A DNA stretch of 64,000 nt from NCBI GenBank assembly GCA_016712525.1, contig JADJQX010000008.1:1178001-1242000 (forward strand), in the 5' to 3' direction. The DNA is from Myxococcales bacterium. Its GTDB lineage: Bacteria > Myxococcota_A > Polyangia > Polyangiales > Polyangiaceae. The notes beneath the pieces were generated by a model. It searched no databases. It was not told the origin of the DNA and saw nothing but the letters and a program-made list of their open reading frames with translations. The translations under genes were made by a program, and so were the position numbers. This document shows, piece after piece, positions 47,345 to 56,551 of this stretch (within the stretch, counting starts at the first letter, position 1; every line of letters begins with the position of its first letter).

Positions 47345-49075
47345 ATGAGCGAATCTCAAACAAATTCAACCACTTCCCGCACCACGTCGGATCCCCCTGC
47401 CCGCTTCCCCGATGTGCGGCGGCTCGTGGCGCAGCACCCGGCGGAGGCGCTCGTGGCGGTCGTGGCGGTGCTCGCTTTTGCCGACTACGTGAGCCGTTGC
47501 GCGCGGGTCATCACGCGGGACGATCCGGCGGAGCTCCAGGTCGTGGCGCTCGCGGGCGGCATTCCCCACGGGACGAGCTACCCGCTCTACGTGTGGCTCA
47601 CGCGCGCGTTCGCGCATGTGCCCGTGGGCACGCTCTCGTTTCGCTTCAACCTCTTCTCGTCCGTGTGCGCGGCTATCACGCTCGTCGCGCTCGCGGCCAC
47701 CGTCGCGCACATCGATCAGAAAGAGCGGCGTGGGTGGATCGCGGGGGCGTTCGCCGCCGTGGTGTTCGCTCCGAGCTACAGCTTCACGCAGGTGGCTTCG
47801 TTCACCGGCATGTACACGCTCCACACCGCGATGACGTTCGTGGGGGTCGGGCTCTTCGTGCGGTGGATGGAGCAGAAACGGCCCGCCGATCTCGAGCGCT
47901 CGCTCGTCGTGCTCGCGGCCATGCTCGCGAACCACGTCATGACCGTGGCCATCTACCCGGCCATCTTCGTCGCGCTCGTGGGCACGCTCATCGCCGATCG
48001 CGCGAGGTTCTCCGTGCACCGTGGGCCGCTCTTGCGCGGCGTGCTGGGCGGCATCGCGGCCGTGCTCGTTCTCGATCTCTTCTTCTTTTACCTGCTCTGG
48101 AAAAACCACGTCACCTTCGACCACTGGGCGAGCATCGTGCGCGCGCCCAAGTTCTTCGACGTTCGCCCCGACCAGGCCAAGAGCTTCGCGTACGCGTTCT
48201 ATTACGAGATCACGTGCCGCCAATTCCGGTTCGACGTGGTCGGCGCCACGTGGGACCAACGCATGCAGCAGCTCGGGTTCGTGCTGCCGCGCCTCGCTTC
48301 GGAGCTCTCGCCGCTCGTGGTCGCGCTCGCGTTCGTGGGCCTCGGTCGGCTCGCACGCCGCGCTCCGCTTCGTTTTGCCCTCGTCGCGACGTTCGTGTTC
48401 GCGCACCTCTGGCTCGCGTCGGGGTACACGGCCACCGTCAAGACGCACATCTACCTCTTGCCGGTCACCGCCCTCACCGCGGGCCTCGCAGGCTACGGTG
48501 GGCTCGCCGTCGCCGACGTCCTCCGCAAGCTCTTTGTCGCGCACCCTCCGCGCGCCCTCTTCGCGTTCGGCACCCTCGCGACGTTCGTGCTCCTCCACGA
48601 GGCGAACCGCACCTATTGGGAACGCGAGCTCCGCGACCACCCGCCGCGCGAAGGCTACGGCCCGCTCGCCCTGAGAAACCTAGGCCCCAGGCCCGACGAG
48701 CACCTCGAGCACACGACCCTCGACGAGGCCCGCAAGTCCGTCGCCGTGCTCCCCCCGAAGGCGCTCGTGTTCGCCGACTGGTCGATCATCTTCGCCATGC
48801 AGTGGGTCGGCCGCTACGAACGCGGCGGCTACGATCTCGAGATCCACGATCCGTATCCGTACGGCAGCGGCAAACGCGAGTTCCCCATCGACCACCTCGA
48901 GCGCATCGTCGATCCGAACCGCACCGTGCGCGTCTTCTTCCAAGGCGGCAGCCGCCCCCCCGAGATCCCCGGCTACCGCGTGGTGACCGTCTCGAACGAG
49001 ATCGTCGAGGTCGTCAAAGACGCCCCCCAAGCCACCAAGCTCCCCGAAACCTCGGGCGACCCCGGCTCTCTCTAA
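47345..49075 (+). CDS. DUF2723 membrane protein (glycosyltransferase-like)
   Basis: A 576-residue polytopic membrane protein. Near the N-terminus RVITRDDPAELQVVALAGGI and PHGTSYPLYVWLTRAFAHVP form the DUF2723 signature (DxxE, then HxxGYPLY-like), with the acidic pair in the first outer loop. FRFNLFSSVCAAITL and about ten further hydrophobic helices follow. The C-terminal soluble part (LVFADWSIIFAMQWVGRYERG) is typical. The family resembles GT-C glycosyltransferases (TMEM260-like O-mannosyltransferases), so lipid-linked sugar transfer in the periplasm is likely. The ATG was placed where the protein becomes plausible; the frame extends upstream without family features. Confidence 0.82.
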   Translation: MSESQTNSTTSRTTSDPPARFPDVRRLVAQHPAEALVAVVAVLAFADYVSRCARVITRDDPAELQVVALAGGIPHGTSYPLYVWLTRAFAHVPVGTLSFRFNLFSSVCAAITLVALAATVAHIDQKERRGWIAGAFAAVVFAPSYSFTQVASFTGMYTLHTAMTFVGVGLFVRWMEQKRPADLERSLVVLAAMLANHVMTVAIYPAIFVALVGTLIADRARFSVHRGPLLRGVLGGIAAVLVLDLFFFYLLWKNHVTFDHWASIVRAPKFFDVRPDQAKSFAYAFYYEITCRQFRFDVVGATWDQRMQQLGFVLPRLASELSPLVVALAFVGLGRLARRAPLRFALVATFVFAHLWLASGYTATVKTHIYLLPVTALTAGLAGYGGLAVADVLRKLFVAHPPRALFAFGTLATFVLLHEANRTYWERELRDHPPREGYGPLALRNLGPRPDEHLEHTTLDEARKSVAVLPPKALVFADWSIIFAMQWVGRYERGGYDLEIHDPYPYGSGKREFPIDHLERIVDPNRTVRVFFQGGSRPPEIPGYRVVTVSNEIVEVVKDAPQATKLPETSGDPGSL

Positions 49076-49217
49076 AGCCTCGGAATCGCTTCGGTTTTTG
49101 GCGTTCCCGAGCACACGCACGAGGCCTCGCGCGGGCGCACGGTCGTCGTGCTCGGCGCTCGATCGCGATCACCACGCGCGCCCTCAACGAAGGCGATCGC
49201 GGACACGCGCGCTTCGG

Positions 49218-49955
49218 TCAGACGCCGATGAAGAGGCGGTGCGCGAAGTTGCGCTCGAGGCGGGCGCGGAGGACCTTGTCGGCCGCGAGCTCGATGTCGT
49301 ACTCGATGCGCTTGAACTCGAAGCGCTTCTTCTCCGTGTCGAACACGGTGAAGCTCGCGCGGTTGTCGAAGTCACGGGGCTGGCCCACGCTGCCGACCGA
49401 CACGATGTACTTCTTGTCGGGCTCGAGGTCGAAGTCGGCGCTGGGGAGCTCTTCGACCGAGTTTCGCGTGAGCGCGAACACCTTGCAGAGGTGCGAGTGC
49501 CCGATGAGCGTGATGTGACCGAGCTTTTCCCAGATCGGGAGGCACTCGCGCGCCTGCTCGGGCGCGAAGATGTACTCGAACTCTTCGAGGCGCACGGGCG
49601 AGCCGTGGCAGAGGAGCACGTCGCCCTCGTCGACCTTGTGCTGGTACGGCAGGCCCTTGAGCCACGCCATGTTCTCGGGCGAGACCATGGCCGCGTGCAC
49701 GTCGAGCGCGTGGCGAGCGGCCTCGTAGTAGTACGAGTAGTCCATGCGCCCGGCGACGGCGGCGTCATGGTTGCCGAGGATGGTGACCTTGGCGAGGTTC
49801 CGCACGAGGTCGGCGCACTCGTTCGGCGAGCCGCCGTAGCCGACCGTATCTCCCAGGCAGAAGTACGTGTCGATGCGCTCGTCCCGGTAGGCTTCGAGCA
49901 CCGCGGAGAGCGCCTCGATGTTCGCGTGGGTGTCGCTGAAGATGCCGTAGCGCAT
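49218..49955 (-). CDS. metallophosphoesterase (YfcE/ApaH-like)
   Basis: A 245-residue calcineurin-like phosphoesterase with the full metal-binding set. FSDTHANIEAL has Asp8 and His10. CLGDTVGYGGSPNECADL, VTILGNHDAAV, LLCHGSPV and LIGHSHLCKV follow. The pattern places it in the bacterial family of single-domain phosphodiesterases/protein-phosphatase-like enzymes. All metal ligands are present, so it is probably active. The substrate is unknown. It is convergent with the DUF2723 gene and divergent from the next hypothetical gene. Confidence 0.87.
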   Translation of the reverse strand: MRYGIFSDTHANIEALSAVLEAYRDERIDTYFCLGDTVGYGGSPNECADLVRNLAKVTILGNHDAAVAGRMDYSYYYEAARHALDVHAAMVSPENMAWLKGLPYQHKVDEGDVLLCHGSPVRLEEFEYIFAPEQARECLPIWEKLGHITLIGHSHLCKVFALTRNSVEELPSADFDLEPDKKYIVSVGSVGQPRDFDNRASFTVFDTEKKRFEFKRIEYDIELAADKVLRARLERNFAHRLFIGV

Positions 49956-50075
49956 GGGCCAGACATTGACCGTAGAGGGTTTTTCCGCGGGATGGAACTT
50001 TATCTCGACGGAATCGTGGGCGAGCCCCCTCGCACCTTGCGCCGGGTACGCGTGTGTGACATCTGCGCCCCTCCC

Positions 50076-50747
50076 ATGAGCAGCGGCGATTCTCCCACGA
50101 ACGGCAAAACCAACGGCGCCCACGTCGACCCGGTCGCGCCCGACGAACCGGACGACCTCGAGGCCAGCACCACCGACGACGAGCCCCTCCCCGAGGATGA
50201 GCTCGGCCCGCCCCCCGCCGTCATCGCCGAGGGCGTCTCGGCGTGCGTCCGCTACGTGCACGCGAAGTACGGCGTCCTCCTCGACGGCACCCAAGACACC
50301 CTGAGCCTGCTCGACCAATACGTGAGGGATGCACGCGCCGAGATCACGGCCAAACCCGCCGCGCTCGACCTGCTCGCCCTCTCGGCCGGGGCCTACCTCG
50401 GCGAGGTCATGCGCCGCGAGATGGGCGGCACCTGGTTCGCCGAGGGCGACGCCTCGGGCTTCCGGCTCTATTTTTCCCGCGTGTTTCTCTCGTTCAACCC
50501 GGTCGGCATGGTGCGCGAGGCGCTCACGCTCGAGCCCGACGACGGCTTCGGCGCCGGCATCGAGACCGACCCGGCCGAGCGCGAAGAGGTCATGGCGAGG
50601 CTCCGCTCCCTGCCCGACGTCGACGACGACGAGTTCCTCTTGCCCACCACGCGCTTCGACGTCGTCTCGATCGTGTACGACCACCTCCGCGCAAAACAGA
50701 TCGCCGCAGGCACGGGCGACGTCCGCTTCACGCCGGACGACTACTGA
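50076..50747 (+). CDS. hypothetical protein
   Basis: A 223-residue acidic soluble protein. The first 45 residues are a low-complexity acidic segment (PDEPDDLEASTTDDEPLPED). The rest is a compact mixed domain: AVIAEGVSACVRYVHAKYGV, DLLALSAGAYLGEVMRREMG, GFRLYFSRVFLSFNPVGMV, and a final RFDVVSIVYDHLRAKQIAAG. No family recognised. The ATG (MSSGDSPTNG) was chosen; another in-frame ATG 28 codons upstream (49992) would overlap the promoter region of the divergent phosphoesterase gene. Confidence 0.65.
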   Translation: MSSGDSPTNGKTNGAHVDPVAPDEPDDLEASTTDDEPLPEDELGPPPAVIAEGVSACVRYVHAKYGVLLDGTQDTLSLLDQYVRDARAEITAKPAALDLLALSAGAYLGEVMRREMGGTWFAEGDASGFRLYFSRVFLSFNPVGMVREALTLEPDDGFGAGIETDPAEREEVMARLRSLPDVDDDEFLLPTTRFDVVSIVYDHLRAKQIAAGTGDVRFTPDDY

Positions 50748-50772
50748 CCGAGCGCGGCTTCCGCGAGGCCGC

Positions 50773-51999
50773 TCACTTCCCCGCGTCGGCCCCGCCGCCG
50801 AGCTGCGCGCGCCCCGGCACGACCACGGCCTCCTGCGAGGTCATGGCGTCGCCGAGCACCGAGCGCCACGCGACCTGGTATTTTCCAGGCGCGAGCCCGA
50901 AGAGCGACAGCTGCGCGCCCGGCCCGACCCACCCCGCGGCCACCCCGTCGATCCACACGACGCCGAGGGTGGTCGACGGGTTCGTGAGCTCGAGCTCGGC
51001 CATGCTCGTCGGGTCCCCGTGGCGCATCGCCCGGAGCTCGGGCGGGCTCAGCATGCGGCCCGACTTGTCCCGGGCGAAGAGCTCGTCGGTGCGGACCGCG
51101 CCCGCGGGGGGCACGAGCATCTGCGCGGACGTCACGTCGGTGCGCCGCGCGTAGGCCACGCCCTCGACCGTGAACGACCCACGCGACGTCCACCGGTACT
51201 CGGCGAACACCGGGATCTCGTCGAGCGCGCACACCGGAACACGGGGTGCGACACTTGCCAAGTCCATGAAAAATCTACACAAAAGCAGGCCGCTCTCGCC
51301 CGCGTCGGCCACGTGGGCGAGGTCGATCACGACCTTCGAGGAGCGCGCGCCGATCTCGACCCGCCTCGTGCGCATGCCGAGGCGCCTCGGCCCTTCACCC
51401 CGCGGGACGACCTCGGTCCGATCGATCGGCGCGACGTCGTAGCGGCGCTCGGCGAAGAACGCGCGGAGCGTGCCGAGCGGGAGCGACCTGTATTTTCCCG
51501 GGGTGACCGCGACGTGGCCCAGGCGATCGTGGCGCGCGCGGATCTCGAGATCGGCCGGGAGCACCGTGCCCATGCCCTCGAACGCGAGCCGCATGCGCGT
51601 GGGCGAGAGGTCGACCTTCGCGCGGACCTCGGTCTTCCTGCGGGCGGCGTCGAGGCCCGCGCCGTTCACGTCGGGGCCCTTCGCGAGGGGCGGAGGCTCG
51701 CCCTGACGGAAGACGAGCTCGAGGGCGTGGGTCGGCGGATCTTTGGCGAGCGGCGCGTCGAAGAGGTCGTCGTTCACCCGGAGGGGGACGGCGGGGGGAC
51801 CTGCGTCGATCAGGCGATCGACCTCGATTTTGCCGCTGTCGGCCACTTGGGCCGGGGCGAGCGGGGCCGGCATGACCTGCGCTTGGGGGCTCGGAGGGCG
51901 ATCTTGCGGCTCTCCCGGCGCGGGGCGTGAGCAGGCCGCGAGCACGACGGAGGCCGAGAGGGCGAGCACGGCGACGCGCCTCGGGGCCCAGGCGCTCAT
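50773..51999 (-). CDS. hypothetical lipoprotein
   Basis: A 408-residue protein with lipobox VLAAC, a long Pro/Gln/Ala linker, and a region beginning near GKIEVDRLIDAGPPAVPL. Beta-rich segments follow: RMRLAFEGMGTVLPADLEI, RVEIGARSSKVVIDLAHVAD, and a late LGVVWIDGVAAGWVGPGAQLSLFGLAPG. The last resembles the 'DGV...V.P...L.gLpPG' PEGA-type module found at the ends of myxobacterial surface proteins. The ATG overlaps the stop of the HAD gene (ATGA), so the two are co-translated. Confidence 0.7.
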   Translation of the reverse strand: MSAWAPRRVAVLALSASVVLAACSRPAPGEPQDRPPSPQAQVMPAPLAPAQVADSGKIEVDRLIDAGPPAVPLRVNDDLFDAPLAKDPPTHALELVFRQGEPPPLAKGPDVNGAGLDAARRKTEVRAKVDLSPTRMRLAFEGMGTVLPADLEIRARHDRLGHVAVTPGKYRSLPLGTLRAFFAERRYDVAPIDRTEVVPRGEGPRRLGMRTRRVEIGARSSKVVIDLAHVADAGESGLLLCRFFMDLASVAPRVPVCALDEIPVFAEYRWTSRGSFTVEGVAYARRTDVTSAQMLVPPAGAVRTDELFARDKSGRMLSPPELRAMRHGDPTSMAELELTNPSTTLGVVWIDGVAAGWVGPGAQLSLFGLAPGKYQVAWRSVLGDAMTSQEAVVVPGRAQLGGGADAGK

Positions 52000-52742
52000 G
52001 GCTCCATCGAGAAGTCGGCCACGACGTGCACACGCGGATCGAGCGGCGGCGCACCGGGAAAATGCTGGGTGTCGACGAAGACGCTCTCGGTGCCCGGGTG
52101 CTGCGCGAGCAGCGTGTTGCAGTTGCCCGGCTCGTTGTCGAACACGGCCACGACCTCACCCAAGCGCGAGAGGCGCGGGCCGAACTCGGCCTTGAACTCG
52201 GCGTCCGGCATCTCGAACACGGGCTTCAAGACGAGCTCGGTGCCCGGCACGCCGATAGGAAATCCCAAGTCGCGGAGGCTCTTCCAGCTCCCGACGCTCA
52301 TCGCCGGGAGGTCGCGCCCGGTGAAATACGCGAGGATGGCGCCGCTCTCGTAGCAGGCCCGCGCGAACTCGACCGCGCCGGGCAAGGGCACGTCGTAGCG
52401 GATGTGATCGTCGGCGAAGAAGCGTGATTTCCAGAACGAAACGGCCTCGGCCACGCGCTCGGCCGCAAAGCCGAGGCGCTCGAGCGTGTCGCGCACGAGG
52501 TAGTCGAGATCGTCGGCCCCGACGGTGCGGAGGCGCGCGGCCTCTTCGGGGTGCGTGCTCTGCCACACGTCGGCGAGCTCGTGGAGGATCACCGTGGTGC
52601 GCGGGCGGTTGTCGAGCAGCGTGCCGTCGAGATCGAACACGACGACCTTGGTGCGGGTCATGTCCTCGGCGCGGCGCGAGGCGTTCACGATGCGGCGGAG
52701 GAGCGCGCTTTGGGCTTCGAGGGCGAGGCGTTCGTAAGGCAT
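51996..52742 (-). CDS. HAD-superfamily hydrolase
   Basis: A 248-residue protein. The nucleophile motif VVVFDLDGTLLDN gives Asp37/Asp39. A cap insert follows, then AILAYFTGRDLPAM with the motif II Thr, and a VVAVFDNEPGNCNTLLAQHP region with the acidic loop. An N-terminal 30 residues precede the core; the internal ATG at residue 28 (MTRTKVVVFDLD) is an alternative start. Family members are phosphatases or phosphoglucomutase-like enzymes. Substrate unknown. Its stop overlaps the start of the following lipoprotein. Confidence 0.78.
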   Translation of the reverse strand: MPYERLALEAQSALLRRIVNASRRAEDMTRTKVVVFDLDGTLLDNRPRTTVILHELADVWQSTHPEEAARLRTVGADDLDYLVRDTLERLGFAAERVAEAVSFWKSRFFADDHIRYDVPLPGAVEFARACYESGAILAYFTGRDLPAMSVGSWKSLRDLGFPIGVPGTELVLKPVFEMPDAEFKAEFGPRLSRLGEVVAVFDNEPGNCNTLLAQHPGTESVFVDTQHFPGAPPLDPRVHVVADFSMEP

Positions 52743-52859
52743 GGGGCAGCGCGGGCACGCGGCCCGAAGGCGCGGGGGGTAGCATAGGTTCCACGCTGGC
52801 GCACGGCCGGGACGCGGGAAGCTCCACTTCCGCCCGGCGTGTGCTAGGTCGGGGGCGCC

Positions 52860-53978
52860 ATGTCGCAGCGGGATCACTACGAGGTGCTCGGTGTTTCGAG
52901 GGGGGCCTCGCCCGAGGAGATCAAGGCGGCCTTCCGCAAGCTCGCCTCCCAGCACCACCCCGACAAAAACCCCGACGATCCGTCGGCTGCGGTGCGCTTC
53001 AAAGAAGTAAACCAAGCTTACCAAGTGCTGTCCGACCCGCAGCGCCGCTCGCTCTACGACCGGCTCGGGCACAGGGCCGAGGACCCGGGCTCGCCGTTCG
53101 GCGCGGGGGGCCCGTTCGCCGGCGGCGTGGTCGACATCAACGACCTCAACATCGACGGCTTCCTCGGCGATTTGCTCGGCGTCTTCGGCGTGGGCAAGGC
53201 CGATCGCGGCGACCTGAAGCGGGACCTCGAGGTCACCTTCGAAGAGGCCGCGTTCGGCTGCGAAAAAGAGCTCTCGTACGAGCGTGTCGTGCCCTGCGCC
53301 GACTGCGACGCCACGGGCTCGGCCCCGGGCACCAAGCCCGACGCGTGCTCCATGTGCCAGGGTCGCGGGCGCATCCGCATCCAGCAGGGGCTCATCCCCA
53401 TCGCGGTCGAGCGCACGTGCTCGCGCTGCAAGGGCTCGGGGCGCATCGTCGTCACGCCCTGCAAAACGTGCCGCGGCGCCGCGTGCGTGGCCACGCGCCA
53501 CACGCTCAAGGTCACGCTCCCGCCCGGCGTCGAGCACGGCGCGACGAAGCTCGTCGGAGGCGCGGGCAACAAACCCAGGCCCGATCGCGGCGCGGGCGAT
53601 CTCGAGATCACGATCCTCGTCGCGCAGCACCCCTTCTTTCGCCGCGTGGGGGACGACGTGGTCTGCCAAGTGCCCATCACGTTCGTGCAGGCCGCGCTCG
53701 GCGGCGAGGTCGAGGTGCCCACGCTCGACGGCAAAGGTAAGCTGCGCGTGCCCGCGGGGACGCAGCCCGGCGCCGTGCTGCGTATCAAGGGCAAGGGCAT
53801 CCCGTACCGCGCGGGCATGGGCCGCGGTGATCAGCGCGTCGAGGTCGCCCTCGAGGTGCCCACGCAGCTCACCGATCGCCAACGCGAGCTTCTCTTGGAG
53901 CTCGCCAAAGAGAGCGGCGAAGAGGCCCAGCCGCAGCAGAAGACGTTCATGGACAAGCTCCGCGACTTCTTCGGCTGA
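52860..53978 (+). CDS. dnaJ: chaperone DnaJ
   Basis: A 372-residue Hsp40. The J-domain has HPD at residues 33-35 (QHHPDKNPDD). The Gly-rich region is short. The zinc-finger region has four CxxC pairs: CADCDATG, CSMCQGRG, CSRCKGSG and CKTCRGAAC. Type-I C-terminal beta-sandwich domains follow (LEITILVAQHPFFRRVGDDV, LRVPAGTQPGAVLRIKGKGI). It stimulates DnaK ATPase and delivers unfolded clients. No dnaK or grpE lies next to it here, so this may be an orphan dnaJ copy. Confidence 0.93.
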   Translation: MSQRDHYEVLGVSRGASPEEIKAAFRKLASQHHPDKNPDDPSAAVRFKEVNQAYQVLSDPQRRSLYDRLGHRAEDPGSPFGAGGPFAGGVVDINDLNIDGFLGDLLGVFGVGKADRGDLKRDLEVTFEEAAFGCEKELSYERVVPCADCDATGSAPGTKPDACSMCQGRGRIRIQQGLIPIAVERTCSRCKGSGRIVVTPCKTCRGAACVATRHTLKVTLPPGVEHGATKLVGGAGNKPRPDRGAGDLEITILVAQHPFFRRVGDDVVCQVPITFVQAALGGEVEVPTLDGKGKLRVPAGTQPGAVLRIKGKGIPYRAGMGRGDQRVEVALEVPTQLTDRQRELLLELAKESGEEAQPQQKTFMDKLRDFFG

Positions 53979-54082
53979 AGCGCAAAGCCGTCACGCGGGG
54001 CGCAGATCTCGCGCAAAGAGCTCGATTTTCCGCGTGGCGCGACCCGGTTCGGTGTGGTGCGTACCTTGCGTGAGGTGACCGC

Positions 54083-56362
54083 ATGACACGTCGACTCGCG
54101 CTCGTGGTGATGGCCTTCGGCGTCGCGCTCGCTCCGTTCGCCTGCTCGTCGACCGAGCCCCCGGCGCCCCCGACGGACGCCTCGCCCGACGCCAAAGATC
54201 CGAACGACGCGACCGAGCCCCTCGACGCGAGCGACGCCACCTCGCCCGACGCGAGCGACGCAGGCGACGCGACCGTACGCACCGTGTGGCGCGACGTGGC
54301 CGCGACAGCGGGGCACGCGTGCGCGATCCGCGACGATCGCGCGCTTTTTTGCTGGGGATCGGCGATCGCACGCGGGGGCGTATCGGCCTTCACGTGGAGC
54401 CCGCGCACCCGCGTGGGCACCGACACCGACTGGACCGAGGTGAAGGTCGGTCGCGACTTCACGTGCGCCCGAAAGACCACGGGCTCCCTGCTCTGCTGGG
54501 GCTCCAACACCGACGGAAAGCTCGGTCGCGACACGATGGTGGGAGATCCACGCACTCCGGCGCTCGTGGGCACCGACACCGACTGGGCCAAGCTCTCTCT
54601 CGGCACCGACCACGCGTGCGCCATCAAGACGAGCGGCGCGCTCTACTGTTGGGGCAGCAACGCAGGCGGGAGGCTCGGCGTCGGCAGCCCCGTCCCCTTC
54701 GCCCTGGCGCCGAGGCGCGTCGGCACCGACACCGACTGGACCGACGTCGCAGCGGGAGGCTCTCACACGTGCGCGCGAAAGACCTCGGGGCAGCTCTTTT
54801 GTTGGGGTTTCGGGGCCATCGGCGATGGCGCCCCTCCCGCGTCGGCGCGCAACTCGCCCGTGCGCATCGGCACCGGGACGGACTGGGTGAAAGTGAGCGC
54901 AGGGAGAAACCACACCTGCGCGACGACCACGGCCGGCGCGCTCTTCTGCTGGGGAGACAACGGCGAAGGCCAGGTCGGAGATGGCACTCTCGACACACGC
55001 CTCGCCCCGACCCGCATCGGCAGCGGCACGACGTGGGCCGAGCTCGCGGCCGGACAGGACATGACGTGCGCCCGCACGACGACCGGCGAGCTCTCGTGCT
55101 GGGGACGCAACGACCTCGGCCAGCTCGGCGACGGCACGATCGTCGCGCGCCTCGCCCCGACGCGTGTCGGCGCGGCCACCGACTGGACCCAGCTCTCGGC
55201 GGGCCGCGGCGCGTGTGCCCGAAAGACGGACGGCTCGATTCACTGCTGGGGCGAAGGGGCCATCGCCGACGGCACGCTCATGGGGAGCTCGTCGCCCGTG
55301 CAGGTCGGGATGGCCACCGATTGGGCCCGCATCACGGCCGGCGCAAGCCACACGTGTGCGCTGAAATCCTCAGGAGAATCCTACTGTTGGGGGTTCAATG
55401 CGAACGGCCAAGTGGGCGACGGCACCCTCGTGACGCGCATCGCGCCGACCCGGATCGGGAGCCTTACGATCGCCGAGCTCTCGGCCGGCGCGGACCACAC
55501 GTGCGCGCGCACCACGACCGGCACGCTCCACTGTTGGGGAGCAGGCGGCTTCGGGCAGCTCGGGAATGGCGACGTCGTCGACGCGACGAGCCCAGTCCGC
55601 GTCGGCACCGAGACCACCTGGAGCCGTATCTCGTCCGGGTTCCAGCACACGTGCGCCACACGTACCGACGGGAGCCTCTACTGCTGGGGCGACAACGGGA
55701 CCGGTCAGCTCGGCCTCGGGACGACAGGCACCACCGAGCCTTCGCCCGTGCGCGTAGGCACAGAGACCACGTGGGCGCGCGTCGCGAGCGGAAATACCTT
55801 CACGTGCGCCACACGCACCGACGGGAGCCTCTACTGCTGGGGCGACAACCAGAGCGGCTCGGTCGGCGACGGGACGAACGACGCCCGCTCGGCGCCCACA
55901 CGCGTCGGCACACGCACCGACTGGGCCGACGTGCGGGCCGGGTATTTCCACGCCTGCGCGATCACCACGGGTGGCGCGCTCTACTGCTGGGGACAGGGCA
56001 ATACGGGCGAGCTCGGTGACGGCACGTCCACGTCGAAGAACGTGCCCACACGCGTCGGCACCGCGACCGACTGGGCGACGGTCACGGCCTCGCAGCGCTC
56101 GACGTGCGCCACGACCACGGGCGGCGCGCTCTTCTGCTGGGGCGACAACGGCACGGGGCAGCTCGGGCAAGACGCGCCGGCGACGCTCACCGTGCCCACG
56201 CGCGTCGGCACCGCGACCGACTGGGACCACGCGACCGCCGCCGCCGATCACACCTGCGCCCGCAAGCGCACCGGCACGATCTTCTGCTGGGGCGACAACG
56301 CGTGGAGCCAGCTCGGCACGGGCCTCCCGCTCTACCGCACCACGCCGACCGAAGTCCGCTGA
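54083..56362 (+). CDS. RCC1-repeat surface lipoprotein
   Basis: A 759-residue protein with a signal ending FGVALAPFACSS (weak lipobox), an Asp/Ala/Ser/Pro linker to about residue 65, and fourteen RCC1-like repeats. The repeats have the xCAxTTGxLYCWGxNxxGQLGDGT pattern (L-[FY]-C-W-G in each). Fourteen blades could give two seven-bladed propellers. In Myxococcota such secreted RCC1 proteins are common but functionally uncharacterised; they are assumed to bind surfaces or ligands. Nothing catalytic is present. It is followed by a Fur-box region for the next gene. Confidence 0.85.
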   Translation: MTRRLALVVMAFGVALAPFACSSTEPPAPPTDASPDAKDPNDATEPLDASDATSPDASDAGDATVRTVWRDVAATAGHACAIRDDRALFCWGSAIARGGVSAFTWSPRTRVGTDTDWTEVKVGRDFTCARKTTGSLLCWGSNTDGKLGRDTMVGDPRTPALVGTDTDWAKLSLGTDHACAIKTSGALYCWGSNAGGRLGVGSPVPFALAPRRVGTDTDWTDVAAGGSHTCARKTSGQLFCWGFGAIGDGAPPASARNSPVRIGTGTDWVKVSAGRNHTCATTTAGALFCWGDNGEGQVGDGTLDTRLAPTRIGSGTTWAELAAGQDMTCARTTTGELSCWGRNDLGQLGDGTIVARLAPTRVGAATDWTQLSAGRGACARKTDGSIHCWGEGAIADGTLMGSSSPVQVGMATDWARITAGASHTCALKSSGESYCWGFNANGQVGDGTLVTRIAPTRIGSLTIAELSAGADHTCARTTTGTLHCWGAGGFGQLGNGDVVDATSPVRVGTETTWSRISSGFQHTCATRTDGSLYCWGDNGTGQLGLGTTGTTEPSPVRVGTETTWARVASGNTFTCATRTDGSLYCWGDNQSGSVGDGTNDARSAPTRVGTRTDWADVRAGYFHACAITTGGALYCWGQGNTGELGDGTSTSKNVPTRVGTATDWATVTASQRSTCATTTGGALFCWGDNGTGQLGQDAPATLTVPTRVGTATDWDHATAAADHTCARKRTGTIFCWGDNAWSQLGTGLPLYRTTPTEVR

Positions 56363-56451
56363 GCGGCGCGCGCTCTCGCTCGAGGCGAAGAAGCGGAGCT
56401 CGGATCGCCATCCCTCTCCGCTCCTTTTCCCGTCTTTTTGCGCACCGTTAT

Positions 56452-56472
56452 TGAAAACGATTTTCATTTTCA
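56452..56472. promoter_or_regulatory. Fur box
   Basis: TGAAAACGATTTTCATTTTC (56452-56471) has the 7-1-7 type arrangement of GATAAT-like elements of bacterial Fur boxes. It lies about 80 bp before the methyltransferase-like gene and in an AT-rich patch that stands out from the surrounding sequence. Iron-dependent repression of the downstream gene is likely. Confidence 0.6.
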
Positions 56473-56551
56473 TAAAACGGAGCTACCCAAAGAGGAGACG
56501 AAAGCGCGGGCCATGCGGCCTTCGCGAGCCCTTCGCCGAGGAGATCGAACG

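Noticed and set aside
52860..53978. Complete dnaK-dnaJ-grpE operon
   Set aside because: Only dnaJ is present; neighbouring genes are unrelated.
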